Shown here: one piece after another, positions 25,035-35,079 of the stretch
Layout of the letters: every line of letters begins with the position of its first letter
Numbering within the stretch: the first letter of the stretch is position 1
From: Turbatrix aceti
Lineage: Eukaryota > Nematoda > Chromadorea > Rhabditida > Panagrolaimidae
Length of the DNA: 64,000 nucleotides
NCBI GenBank assembly: GCA_963969345.1
Contig: OZ017766.1
Coordinates: forward strand, 7,192,001 to 7,256,000
Direction of reading: 5' to 3'
Notes under the pieces: generated by a model
The model's database searches: none
Told to the model about the DNA's origin: nothing
Seen by the model: only the letters and a program-made list of their open reading frames with translations
Translations under genes and position numbers: made by a program

Positions 25035-26116
25035 GCACCCCTCCCTTCAACTCGAGACATGGTAGTACGGTCTTGAGTCCTGTAGTTATTGTTTCATGGT
25101 TTTAAGATTGATAAATGGTGTTTTGTAAAAGATTTTGAGAGATCAGGAAAGGGTGGTTACCCGGGTTCGTTCTCAAACAAATGACAATTTTAATTTGTTT
25201 GCGCAAAAAATATCTACATACCCCGAGGCCTCATCACAAAGAACTCAACTCGCTTTGTTTATTCAATATAACACAAAAAACAGTTATTTCATACATACAT
25301 AATACAAAACAGATTTTTTGGCGATTATGTGGATCGCCTACAGTGATTATTGTCGAGAGCCCATTGGACAACGACTACGCACGCTGCGTAGTCTTGCTTC
25401 GACTTGAATTCTCTTTCCATATATAATAATAATCCATATATAATTTTTGTTCTATACATACATATTAGCACATAAACATACATACATAGTAGCCAACATC
25501 CATAAAACTTCCAACTAATCCAAGAATGACAATCGTGCCGTTCGTATATTGAACACAAAAAAAGGAGGGGCCAATACAACAGAAAGTGGGTCAAAGTTGC
25601 ATTCAACTACATGCTTATTTTTAAAAGTCCGCGCAGCCATGCACCGCGAAGACCAGGATCCCAGCGAATGCGGCAAGTGTGAATGCCGCAGCCGCACGGA
25701 GGGGTGAGGCGCTCGCGTTCTCAAAAGATACTGCAATTTTGTGTCAATACGAATTTTCACAAAAATCAAATTTATTCCTGCAGTTCACAAAAAATCATGA
25801 TGCATGAAAAAACCGTATTCAAAAAAATCGCCAAATGGCCGGTCAATACATTTTTTTATGTAAAATCAATTTATCGCCGAGAAGTTCCTCCAAATCCACC
25901 TGATTCGTGCGTCGACGACGGAGACGATCCACTTCCACCACCGTTTCCGCCGTAGAATGCAGAAAACGACGAAGGACCATCATATCAGTGGGAAACGATT
26001 TTGATACCTGGTAAACGTCTTTGAACGCCATAAAATTAGCATAAACACGCTCCCCGTTACTTATTCGTCATTTCGGCATCCGCCGCCACACGCCAAACCG
26101 CGTCGCAGCCGAGACG
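25035..26116. other. Spacer with a possible minus-strand GPI-anchored protein exon
   Basis: On the minus strand, 25730-25621 follows a good TTGCAG acceptor. It reads SFENASASPLRAAAAFTL then LAAFAGILVFAV and a short tail to a stop, which looks like a GPI-attachment signal. A Gly/Ser-rich frame (FYGGNGGGSGSSPSST) lies at about 25880-25960 on the same strand and could be an upstream exon, but I could not build a complete model with a start codon. The rest of the spacer is AT-rich. A candidate small secreted or GPI-anchored gene, unconfirmed. Confidence 0.35.
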
Positions 26117-26543
26117 ATGTCTGCCAAGACTTCCAAGCTGCCGGAGAAGGGCACCGCTGGGGGCGATGGACCCTCCGTCATGGAGCTACTCATGACAGTC
26201 ATCGCCAACATCCTGAATGTGTGCACGAAGGTGTTCAATTTTTTGATGGAACTTTACTACTCTTCCAAGGGAGCTCCAAAGCCCAGCGTGCGGGAGGATT
26301 ACGATGGCAGCGATGCAAAGCAACTCATGTCCGAGTCGGATATGCCCATCTTTTCCGTGCAGGGATCGGCTTCCAAGACGGTGAGTTGGAAACTATTTAC
26401 AGGTTAACGGTTGACGGGGTACATATCATGGTTTTTTTTGCTTTTAGCCAAGAACGGTACACGATCTTCCGGACCAGGATTACTTCAAAAAACCAGCGGT
26501 GCTTCCAAAGGTACACGAGCCGCTCTCCAAGAAAGAGGATTAA
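26117..26543 (+). CDS. Small unknown protein, 119 residues
   Basis: Exons 26117-26380 and 26448-26543 join in phase 0 across a 67-bp intron (GTGAGT...CTTTTAG). Residues about 20-50 form a hydrophobic amphipathic helix (VMELLMTVIANILNVCTKVF), flanked by a Lys-rich N-terminus and a charged, Pro/Lys-rich tail ending SKKED. It may associate with membranes. I do not recognise the family. Clean splicing and codon use support a real gene. The upstream neighbour is the possible minus-strand gene, so a bidirectional promoter is possible. Confidence 0.65.
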
Positions 26544-27439
26544 CCTGTGCTTACTGACCCCGCATATACATATAAATGGTAACTGTTGTGTTTGATTGAT
26601 CCGGGTACAGGATACAGGTGAAGGGATTTTTTATGCAAAGTCAAAAAAAAATTTGCGTTATAAAATGGCAAATTTGAAACCTTTTTTTTGAACCCAAATT
26701 TGGAAATTCGTTTGGAAATTTTGCCAAAATGTTGATTTTACAATGAAAAAAGTTTTTACTGTAAAATATAGCCTGAGGCATGATTTGTCAAAATCGCCGG
26801 AAATGCGTTTTTGCCATTTTTGACAATTTTTGGCACGTTATAGCTAAAAATCTTCGGCATTTCCAACGCTCGGGTAAAAATTAATCGACGCGATTTTTTA
26901 TAGAGAAACCGAAAAAAATATCAAAATATTGGGTTATCAATGATTCCTTATCATCTTGAAAAATGCCGAAACAAATGTTGCCATTGTGACAATTTTTGAA
27001 TGTTATTTTCGACATTTTTCAAGATGATAACCCTATATTTTTATAATTTTCTCAGATTCTCCATCAAAAATCATGTCCATCAATCTGTATTCTGACTTTG
27101 GAAATGCCGTAGTTTTTTATCTAACTACAACGTGCCAAAAATCGTCAAAAATGGCAAAGTCGTAATTTTTACAACAAATTTTTTTCAAATTTTTTGGCAA
27201 AATTTCATTCATGAAAATTTGCCAAAATGAAGAATGTTCTCAAACACTTTTCATGTTCACGCCTGCCCACACAAATTTTGTGGTCTTCAGAACGCATAGC
27301 CGTAAAATCCTTCTACATTAGCACTGGTCATTTATTCATTCTTCATTTTTGCATTCTTTTTGGACGCTAAATATTGTTGTGTACGTGCCCGCGAGAACCG
27401 GCTCGCAGTCCAGCTCCTCCGTCGATCCTTCGTTCCGTC
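26544..27439. other. Spacer dominated by a PAL1 fold-back element
   Basis: Apart from about 150 bp on each side, the spacer is the PAL1 copy at 26741-27170. No coding sequence is seen. Confidence 0.6.
26741..27170. repeat. Fold-back element, family PAL1
   Basis: Two inverted arms meet near 26970-27000 (CATCTTGAAAAATGCCGAAA against TTTTCGACATTTTTCAAGATG). It shares with the other copies the AATTTTTGGCACGTTATAGCT and TGATTTTTGATGGAGAA-type cores, here diverged. Confidence 0.75.
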
Positions 27440-27547
27440 ATGCCCGCATTCGCTTCGTTCGGCTGGTTTTTTCTGCTGACCTTCGTCGAGATCTTTGTTA
27501 TCTTTTTCTACGGCATTCCCCTCTTCGAGACCGAAGGCGACACCTGA
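27440..27547 (+). CDS. Candidate 35-residue membrane micropeptide
   Basis: A short frame from ATG 27440 to TGA 27545-27547 encodes an N-terminal MPAFASFGW, one strongly hydrophobic segment (FFLLTFVEIFVIFFYGIPLF) and an acidic tail ETEGDT. One transmembrane helix is predicted. The codons are C/T-ending as in neighbouring real genes, and AATAAA follows about 14 bp after the stop. The region is otherwise gene-free, between a PAL1 element and the convergent SDR gene. Function unknown; it resembles small regulatory or complex-stabilising membrane peptides only in size and topology. Confidence 0.5.
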   Translation: MPAFASFGWFFLLTFVEIFVIFFYGIPLFETEGDT

Positions 27548-27677
27548 CTTGGTAAATAATAAAAAAAATGTCTGTAATCCATTTTTTATGTGTATGCCGC
27601 AACAAAAATCCAGCAATGAAAGAAAAATGTATGTATGTAATAATAATTGTCGCATCCATTCCCCCCTCTCCCCAGAG

Positions 27678-29264
27678 TTATCCCCTAAGGCGTATAACGC
27701 GGGGATCTGTCTTGCCGCCGGCAATTGTTGCAGCGCAGTTGCGCAACTCAGTTTCCAGCCAGGAAGTCGTGCGCGACATTGCTTCGTCTGGCGTAACGTC
27801 AAAATCTGTTGGCAGAATGATTTGTTGTTTGCGATTCGCGAATCCGTACGCAAAAAGCAGAAGAAAGCGTCTCGCGAGTGCGGTAAAGTCCGAAGACGTC
27901 GGTCGGCTCAGGCCCATTCGTTCGGCCAACGCGGCCCATGCCATCGTTATCCTGGCCAAAATTGGATGCGTAGAAGCGCCGAATTGAACGCCAAGTGTCC
28001 GGGCGACGGGTGCGAAAAAATCGTAAATATGACGCGCTACAGTACTCTCCATACAGTAGATGTACTCGCCATCGATGCGTCCAGGGTTGATTTGGAGTAA
28101 CCTCAGACTAGACTCGACCATGGCTGCCAGATTGCCGGCGTAGATCTGAAAAACAAAAAAAAAATAGGGGTGCCCCGTAAACCATAAATTTATTTCTTTC
28201 AGTTTTGAGGTCATTTAGGGTCGTTAAAAAAAAATTTGTAAACTCCAAAAACTCACGTATTGAAACATTCCCGAAGACGGACCGCCAACAATATTCAGAC
28301 GACCCCCATTTGCATTTGCGGCAGTTTTGAGAGCGGTCGGAAACACGTAATCACCCTCGCCGTAGACAAAAACTGGCCGAAGGAAAACTCCATGCAACTT
28401 TCCGGCGTTGTTCGGAAGCGCACGTCCGACGCTGGAACGGGCAAAAAGTTCCGCGCGGATTCGGGATTCTCCGTAGTCGCCGAGGAGGAAGGAAGACGGC
28501 ACTCCGGGATGATTGTCTTCAGAAAGCCCAAAATTGTCCTCGATTGGAAGGTTGGCGTACGCGTCGCCGATAAAAACCAAATTCGGGATTCCGAGGGTCA
28601 ACATCGCCTCAACGACGTTTTCGGTCGCTCCGACGTTGTCCCGAGCGTAGGCTTCGACGAGTCGGTCGTCATCGCTGGGGCCGAGGTAATCCATGCGTCG
28701 GGCTGCAGCGTGGATGACCGCGTCGACGCCTTCGAGGGCAGAACGCGTTGGCTGGGTTTCCGCGAGATCGCACTGCACATGTCGGGTTGGAATTGTGTGC
28801 TGGTATTCTGAAAAAAAAGGATAACATGTAAAAAATTATTATAAACAACAGAAAAAAGTAAAAAAGTGTAACTGACGAGAGTGGGATTCGAACCCACGCC
28901 TCCGAAGAGACTGGTGCCTTAAACCAGCGCCTTAGACCGCTCGGCCATCTCGCCTGTTTTTTGGCTAAATCCTGTTTCAGTTGCCCCGAGTGGAAAAATA
29001 AAATGTTTTACTCACAAAAAAATTGTTTGTTTGTATACCGGATAAAAAGTTGGGGTCCAAAAGCCTCGGGTACGTTAGTAAATATTTTGGGGACGATGAT
29101 AAACAAAAAATAAAAGCAAACAAACCGAGAAAAGTGGGATCACTGGAAGAAAGTCGATCAACAGCCACGATTTCGTCGATCAAATCGGATGCGTGTTCAT
29201 GGAGTCGTTTAAGGATGTGTTGGCCAATGAATCCGGAAGCGCCGGTTACGGCGACGCGAACCAT
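27678..29264 (-). CDS. 3-beta-hydroxysteroid dehydrogenase-like extended SDR
   Basis: NAD(P)-dependent oxidoreductase of the 3Beta_HSD family. Exons 29264-29126, 28807-28257 and 28145-27678 (minus strand) give 385 residues. The Rossmann motif TGASGFIG is at residues 7-14, the NAD-binding DAVIHAAA at 75-82 and DNVGATENVVEAM at 103-115. At the active site the usual YxxxK reads Y158-GES-R162, and the upstream Ser-containing strand reads VFIGDAY, so two of three catalytic positions appear substituted. C. elegans relatives act in steroid metabolism; whether this one is catalytic is unclear. A TTTCAG acceptor at about 29296 precedes the ATG. Intron 1 hosts a tRNA gene on the same strand. Confidence 0.88.
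28873..28954 (-). tRNA. tRNA-Leu (anticodon UAA)
   Basis: The reverse complement begins GGCGAGATGGCCGAGCGGTC and folds as a class II tRNA. The acceptor stem GGCGAGA/TCTCGTC has one G-U pair and A73. The anticodon loop TTTAAGG gives anticodon TAA, and there is a variable arm and the T-arm GTGGGTTCGAATCCCAC. A TTTTTT tract about 10 nt downstream serves as the pol III terminator. It lies inside intron 1 of the SDR gene in the same orientation. Confidence 0.97.
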
Positions 29265-30392
29265 GATCAAGAAAGAGAGAAAAATTGAGGGATTCTGAAA
29301 TCATTCACGCGCTGTGAAAACAAAAATTTCCTGACAAAAGACGCGCGGAAGAAAGAAAGCATGTAAACGTTTCAATCCTGAATGGATAATGCTGGAGGCA
29401 TTACAATTGATTAACAAATGCAAGCAACCATCCGTGAGAAAAGTGAAAACGCACTGCGCCGCAAAAAAAGGTAGTGTACAAGAATTTTTGCTGCGTGCCA
29501 CCCGATCTGATCAATGTCTCGAGTGGAAGAAGTTTACGTTCAGTGGGGTTGTAAAAATTATGTATCGTAAAAAAGTAACAAAATCCTGGCTAAAAATGTT
29601 ACTTCTTGGTCGATAGTTTCGGAACGAAAATGTATCGTAAAAAAAAGTAACAAAATCTGGGGTAAAAACGTTACTTCTTGGTCGATGGTTTCGGAACGAA
29701 AATTCCAAAACGATCGCGAACGTTACTTTTTTTATCGTAAGATACGATATTTTTGTTTTTGAAACATTATTCACCGTTTTTACCCAAAAATCAGTTTTTT
29801 TACGTTTTTTTAATTAGTTTTTGTTATCTTTTTTACATTTCCGGATCGGAATAAAACAAAAAGTATTGTTTTAGGAAAACGCATTGCGCATAAAAAAATG
29901 TTATGAGGCCACCCGCACATTCCACCCGAACCGATCAATGTCTCGAGTGGAAGAAAGAAGTTTACGTTGTTCAATTTGTTTGGCTGACCGAACCAGACCA
30001 ATTGAACGTATGTACGTAAAGTAAACCACCCAACCCGGCACGTATCTTGGATACCCCAGCGTCCGCTGCTCCCTCCACGCCAATTATGTATACTGACCTC
30101 GGGGAGGATTATCGCTGTCTCCTCCTCCTTTTCCTCCCCTGATCGAGGGAGGGAAGGAGGGGGGAGGCCTCGGCGGACAACGACGACGACCTTTGATACA
30201 ATCACGCGTCCGAATCGTCCGATAACCATCTTCTTCCTTTCTTTCTCCCCTCTCTTTTTTTTTCTCGCGCGCGCTCTCCTTTCCTTTCTTTCTTCTTTAT
30301 GTATGATCTGCCCTATTCCGACCATAACAATGACTGTTGCTGACCGGGGCTGCGTTGGCTGGCTGGCTGCTGGCACACGCATCCGTGACACG
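29265..30392. other. Spacer between two minus-strand genes
   Basis: Contains a TTTCAG acceptor at about 29291-29296 just upstream of the SDR start. PAL2 repeat sequence lies at 29560-29780, with a partial second unit near 29930-29970. A pyrimidine/purine-rich stretch runs from 30100 to 30300. No gene is seen. Confidence 0.5.
29560..29780. repeat. PAL2 repeat family
   Basis: Core ATCGTAAAAAAGTAACAAAA...AAAATGTTACTT, then GGTTTCGGAACGAAAAT, present twice in tandem here. The same core recurs at about 31520-31620, 39750-39905, 47288-47425, 50650-50800 and 54669-54805. It contains short inverted segments (GTAACAAAAT / ATTTTGTTAC) and behaves as a second dispersed MITE-like family. Confidence 0.7.
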
Positions 30393-32669
30393 CTACAATC
30401 GCGCATGAGTCTGCTGCCTGCGAAGGTGTTCGATGACGACCTTCAGCGGCATCTTCTGGAGCAATCCGATGGCCTCCATTGAGAGATCAGTCCCAGAGCC
30501 CGGGGCGGATGGATGACAATCGCGTCCGCTGCTGCCTCCGTCTCGGATGAGTTGCAAAACCTCCTCGACAACAGCTTGATCTGAGAGCGCGCAGTCACGC
30601 TTGTGCACACTGAAAAGGAACAAGAAATAAAAAAAAGTGGAAATACTACAGCTGTAGGATACAAACTCCAAAAAATATACATAGATAATAAATGCGAAAC
30701 TTACTAAGGACATGCATCGTCCAGACACGAACCGTAGGACTCAAAGTAACACAGGTCGGAGAGTGATGGTACGTTGTATCGGAACCGCTCCAGTGCAGAA
30801 TCGACCTCGATTGATGGGTCCAAGCTAAAATGAGAAATGAAAAATGAAAACAAGGCCGGTTTTGAAAAATGTCAGTTTTACCCTTATTTTTGAGTTTTTA
30901 GGTAAAAGCAAAAAATTATATTGTTTCTGGAGTCTTCCATCAGAAAAGTGCACAAAAACTAATACGAGCACAAAAAATTTGAAGTCTTATCAAAAATACA
31001 AAACACGTGTGTACATATAAATTTCAAACTTTTTTCTCCACGGATGATCGAACTTTGTTCAGTCAAACGTATCGTATCCCGAAATTTTTCCATGATTTTG
31101 AATTTTACAGACGTCCCGGAATGCAGGGACACGGATGGCCTATGGTGAATCAGCAGTGCACAGAGTACAAAAAACAGTCTACGAAAAAAACGTACGTGTT
31201 TTCTGGAAGAAAAACAATTATAGTAAAGTATAATTGTTTCTGTTTTCAGATGAAAAAAACCTGTTTTGGGTCCCGATCGACAGTTTGACGCCGGAAAAAT
31301 TCAATACCGGCAAGACATGGTTTTTTGACCTTTTAGGGGCAAAAAAAGTATCGTTTTGGGAAAAAAAGATAAAATTTTTTATTTGAGAAAAATTCAAACC
31401 CCAAAAATCTGTTTTTCAATGTTTTTGATCAGTTTTGAAAAACATGATGGTTTTATTACATTTTCGGGTCGAAAAACCCAAGAAAGTCCAAAAAAACGAC
31501 AAAAAATAACGTTTTAGGAAAAAATGTCGTAAAAGTTGTGTATCGTAAAAAGAGTAACAAAATCCAAGCAAAAAATGTTACTTTTGTGTTCATGGTTTCG
31601 CAACGAAAATGCTAAAACGAACGTAACCCCCCAGTTTTGACCGTAACCCCCCTAAAAACGTACATAAATCGTCGAAAATTCGTCGAAGGATTGTTTTCAT
31701 CGGTGTCGGGGATCAAACAGGGACGCTTCGACGCCACGTCTTCTTCGATACCTTCTTGGATCGTGGGTCTTTTTCGGGGGGCAGCCTCAGGTGCCGTCGT
31801 GGACTGCTGTGGTTCACCTGATTCGGGCCTTTTTGTCCTCGCCAGCAGTCGTTCCCGCAGCGCGAGTTCCTGTGCGAGGCGATCATCTTCTGCGGCTTCG
31901 GAAGAAGTTGGCTGGGCGATTTCAACGTCCTCGTTTCCGTTTCCGTCTCCATCGTCGATTTCAACGCTCGTACTGTCGTCTGAATTTCCAAAAATTACAT
32001 CGTTGTAGTCTTCTTCTTTTTCAGAAGGCGTCGGCGAGCGTTGCGCGGCGTTAGCGTTGGCAATTGTGTGACGGATGAGTTTTTTCGCACGGACGCGAAA
32101 AGTGGCAGCTTGTGTTTTGACAGCGAGTTTGGATTTGTTGTCAAAGTACTGAACGACTTTTTGACTCGAAGTTATGAATTCTTTCTGTTCGGTTGTTAGC
32201 CGAGCGAAGAGGGAGTAAAGTTTGGAGAGGTGATCTGCCTGCTTGGATTTTAGGCTGGAAAGTTGGGCCTAAAAATGGACAAAAACAGATAAAATTACCA
32301 AAAAATACGTTTTCAACAGCCTACCTCAGTTTTTTTGATTTCCAAATCCGCAGCTTTGATATTCTCAATCACAGTCGAAATTTGATGGGTCACAGCATCC
32401 AGAGGACTGCTCTCGACCTCGGGAGCCACCGTTTCTTCGTCGTCCGAACGTTCACGCTCACCATCGTCGGCCAGCATCGCCCAGAGATCGGCAACCGTCG
32501 TGCCATCACGGAAAACTACCTGTTCACGATCCAGGTCTTCCGGTGGGGTGCCTGAAAAAAAAAAAAAAATTACCTTTATGTCGAAAAAAACCCAAAACAA
32601 ACCAAAAAAGAGTCTGATATCGTTCCTTTGAACTGGGTCGGCAGCAATCGCAGAATCCGCATCCGGCAT
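30393..32669 (-). CDS. ZFC3H1-like CCCH zinc-finger protein
   Basis: Exons 32669-32603, 32551-32325, 32268-31664, 30824-30705 and 30609-30393 (minus strand) close to 411 residues. The N-terminal half is acidic/coiled coil (EIKKTE, AQLSSLKSKQADHLSKLY) with a basic segment, then an acidic linker (EIDDGDGNGNEDVEI). The C-terminal part, split across an exon junction, has LCYFESYGSCLDDACPYVH, a C-x7-C-x5-C-x3-H finger in the sequence context of the zf-C3H1 domain of ZFC3H1. In other animals ZFC3H1 links MTR4 and polyadenylated nuclear RNA to the exosome (PAXT). The protein is much shorter than vertebrate ZFC3H1. The start codon is tentative: an acceptor TTTTTTAG lies 25 nt upstream. Divergent partner of WDR18. 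Confidence 0.7.
30825..31663 (-). other. Long repeat-bearing intron of the ZFC3H1-like gene
   Basis: This 839-bp intron lies between the third and fourth exons. It contains a PAL2 copy at about 31520-31620 and AT-rich sequence. Positions 31100-31260 include GC-richer sequence without a convincing coding frame. Confidence 0.55.
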
Positions 32670-32886
32670 GGCATACACGTACTCCGATGGCCTAAAAAAT
32701 AATTATGTTGTGCAATAAAAACACAGGAACATGAAAAACGCGCATTTCGAAGCGAAAAAAAAAATTTTGCAAAGAAAAAGCACAGAATTTTTTTCTGGCA
32801 AAGTGTTCTGAACGCACACTCGTTTTTGGCCGGGTCCGCATCAGTTTTTTTTTCATTTGAAAAGGTGGTTTTCTGATGATTTAGCC

Positions 32887-35079
32887 ATGACTTCGACCAT
32901 CGATCAATCACAGGTTTGTCTTTTTTTTTACGTTTAATCGATTCATTGTGTTTATTTCAGTACATATTCGTCGCCGCGGAAAGCTCAGAGCCAAATTCGA
33001 CGGCTGTGATTCATCCGGTGACTGGATCAACTTTATGGGCCTATAAAGGCGGCGAACTTCATGGAGCACTCCCGAGTTGCGTCGAGCCTGTTGGTGGGTT
33101 TTTTTTGTTGCAAAAAATTATTTTCGGGAAAATGTTTGCATTTGTGAATTTTTTTTAGGCCCGGATGGTTCTTCTCTGCTCATTGCAATCAGAGATCAGC
33201 GACTCCTTCATCACGTTGCCATCGGACAGCACAAGGGACAGCACGTCAAAAGTGTTGCGTCTGGAAACGTCCGGGCAATTACAACAAGTCCCAGTGGATC
33301 GCTCGTCTTTGCTGTCATTGAAAAAGGATTGTTTGCTTGGAAGGTATGTTTTTTGCCGTTCTTTTTTTGTTATTTGGGGTTTTATGTTTTCAGACTTTTT
33401 CAAAAGAGCTCGTGGCGATAGACAAAACATTTTTCTCGACTCCGAGCTCCTTGGCAGTGTCGGGAGATGGAGTTCATCTCGCTGTTGGCCTCGACAACGG
33501 TGCTGTTTGCGTTTACCATATTGCAGTGTTAGTTTTTTTGGACCTATTATTTTTACGATCATTTTTACGGTATTTTTGTTGTTTTTTTCCTAAAAAGTTT
33601 ACGAATACATTTCTTGTTGTTTTTTTTTAATTTTGTAGGCCTAAAAAATTATGTAATTCCATTTTTGTTGTTTTTTTTCATTTTTTAGGCCTAAGAATTT
33701 TACGATCACATTTTTGTTTTTTTTAATTTTTAGGCCATAAATTTTTACTGTATTTTTGTTTTTTTTTTCAGATTACTTTCTCAGGGCGGAGCGGAAGACA
33801 CCGATGACTACGGTGGCCTAAACTACACCTATTCACCCCACAAAAACTCTGTATCCCAGGTCAAATTTACGCCCGCGGCCGATGTTCGGATACTGTCGTG
33901 CTCGATTGACCGTAATCTGGTCATTCATTCGGTCTCAAAGCGACGCGATATCATTCGTGTGTGTTTTGAATTCCCTCTTCTCTCGTGTGCCATCAACGCT
34001 GCAGAATCGATTGCCTACGTTGGCGGGGCTTCTGGACAGCTGCGAGGCGTGTCTCTCGTTCTGCATGACCCGGATTCGACGATTTTGGCTCTTCATGGAG
34101 TGTCGAACAAGGTGACTGTCTTTCCTGACCGTCATTCGAAGGGTGTCACGGCTATTGACGTCAATGTCGACGCTTCAAGGCTCGTTACCGGCGATCTTGA
34201 GGGGCTGTACGTCATTTGGGATTCCGCGACGGCGTCTTCGATCAAGACTGCTAATTTGAGAGGTTTGTTTTTGTTTTTTTGGGGTGAAATGGGTTTTTTG
34301 GTTTTTTACGCCAAATTGGGTTTTATCGGTGTTTTTTAGGCTAAACTAGGGGTATTTGACGTTTTTAGGCTAAACTAGGGGTATTTTGCGTTTTTAGGCT
34401 AAACTAGGGGTATTTCGCGTTTTTAGGCTAAACTAGGGGTATTTGGCATTTTCTGGGCCAAAACTGGGGTTGTTCAGTGCTTTTGCGTAAAAACTGTTGT
34501 TATTTGATGTTTTTTTTCAAAACTTGGCTTTTTTGAAGATAAGCGACGTTTTTGAGCCGAAACTGGGGTTTTTTGTTTCAATTAGATTTTTTGGTCAAAA
34601 CTGACGTTTTTTCATCTTTCCAGGCCCAATTGTCACCGCGAGGTTCATCAATCCATGGCCCAGCATCTTCGACGAATCTTTCGTGCCACCGACCATCGGC
34701 ACAATGCCGTTCAACAACCAGGTCATTTCGAGCTCATTTGAAATCGTAGTTCAGCAAAATGAGCCTACAAACGAACTGCAGGTTTGTTTTTTTGGCTCAA
34801 ATTTAGTAAAAACGTTTTTTTGCTGATTTTCAGCTCGCGATTGACGCAGAATTGGATCTTTTCATAGAACGCGAACGAGCCAGCGCTGTTTCCGCCGAAA
34901 AGACTACTGCTGCACCCACCGAGAATGGCAGTGGCACCCAGGAGGAGGACAAATCCGAATATGTGAAGGAACTTGAAGAGAAAATCAAGGAACTCGAAAA
35001 GAAAAACGCCGAACAACAAAAGACGAATGAAGAGTTGTACGCGTTGTGCGAAGGCGTAATTCTCGAAGCGGATGCGTGA
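32887..35079 (+). CDS. WDR18: WDR18/Ipi3-like WD40 protein
   Basis: Member of the Rix1/PELP1-TEX10-WDR18 assembly that matures pre-60S ribosomes in the nucleolus. Exons 32887-32913, 32961-33093, 33159-33343, 33394-33527, 33772-34262, 34624-34781 and 34834-35079 close to 457 residues. WD40 repeats include STLWAYKGGELHG, NVRAITTSPSGSLVFAV, SLAVSGDGVHLAVGLDNG, VSQVKFTPAADVRILSCS and GVTAIDVNVDASRLVTGD. The conserved LRGPIVTARFI segment after the last repeat matches WDR18. The C-terminus is a Glu/Lys-rich coiled coil (YVKELEEKIKELEKKNAEQQ), also as in WDR18. A GATGATTTAG acceptor ends at 32884, three bases before ATG. The starts of this gene and the ZFC3H1-like gene are only 217 bp apart. Confidence 0.9.
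33528..33771 (+). repeat. Decoy-acceptor array in WDR18 intron 4
   Basis: Three TTTTAGGCC(T/A)-type 3' splice-site look-alikes (near 33637, 33687 and 33731) precede the acceptor TTTTCAG that I use at 33771. They are spaced about 45-50 bp apart in otherwise T-rich DNA, as if the intron end had been tandemly copied. Confidence 0.6.
34331..34450 (+). repeat. Tandem 30-bp array of acceptor-like units in WDR18 intron 5
   Basis: The unit GTTTTTAGGCTAAACTAGGGGTATTT plus about 4 bp is repeated four times almost perfectly; a fifth, degraded unit follows. Each unit contains a TTTTTAG|G splice-acceptor look-alike. The functional acceptor appears to be CTTTCCAG at 34617-34623. Confidence 0.85.
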
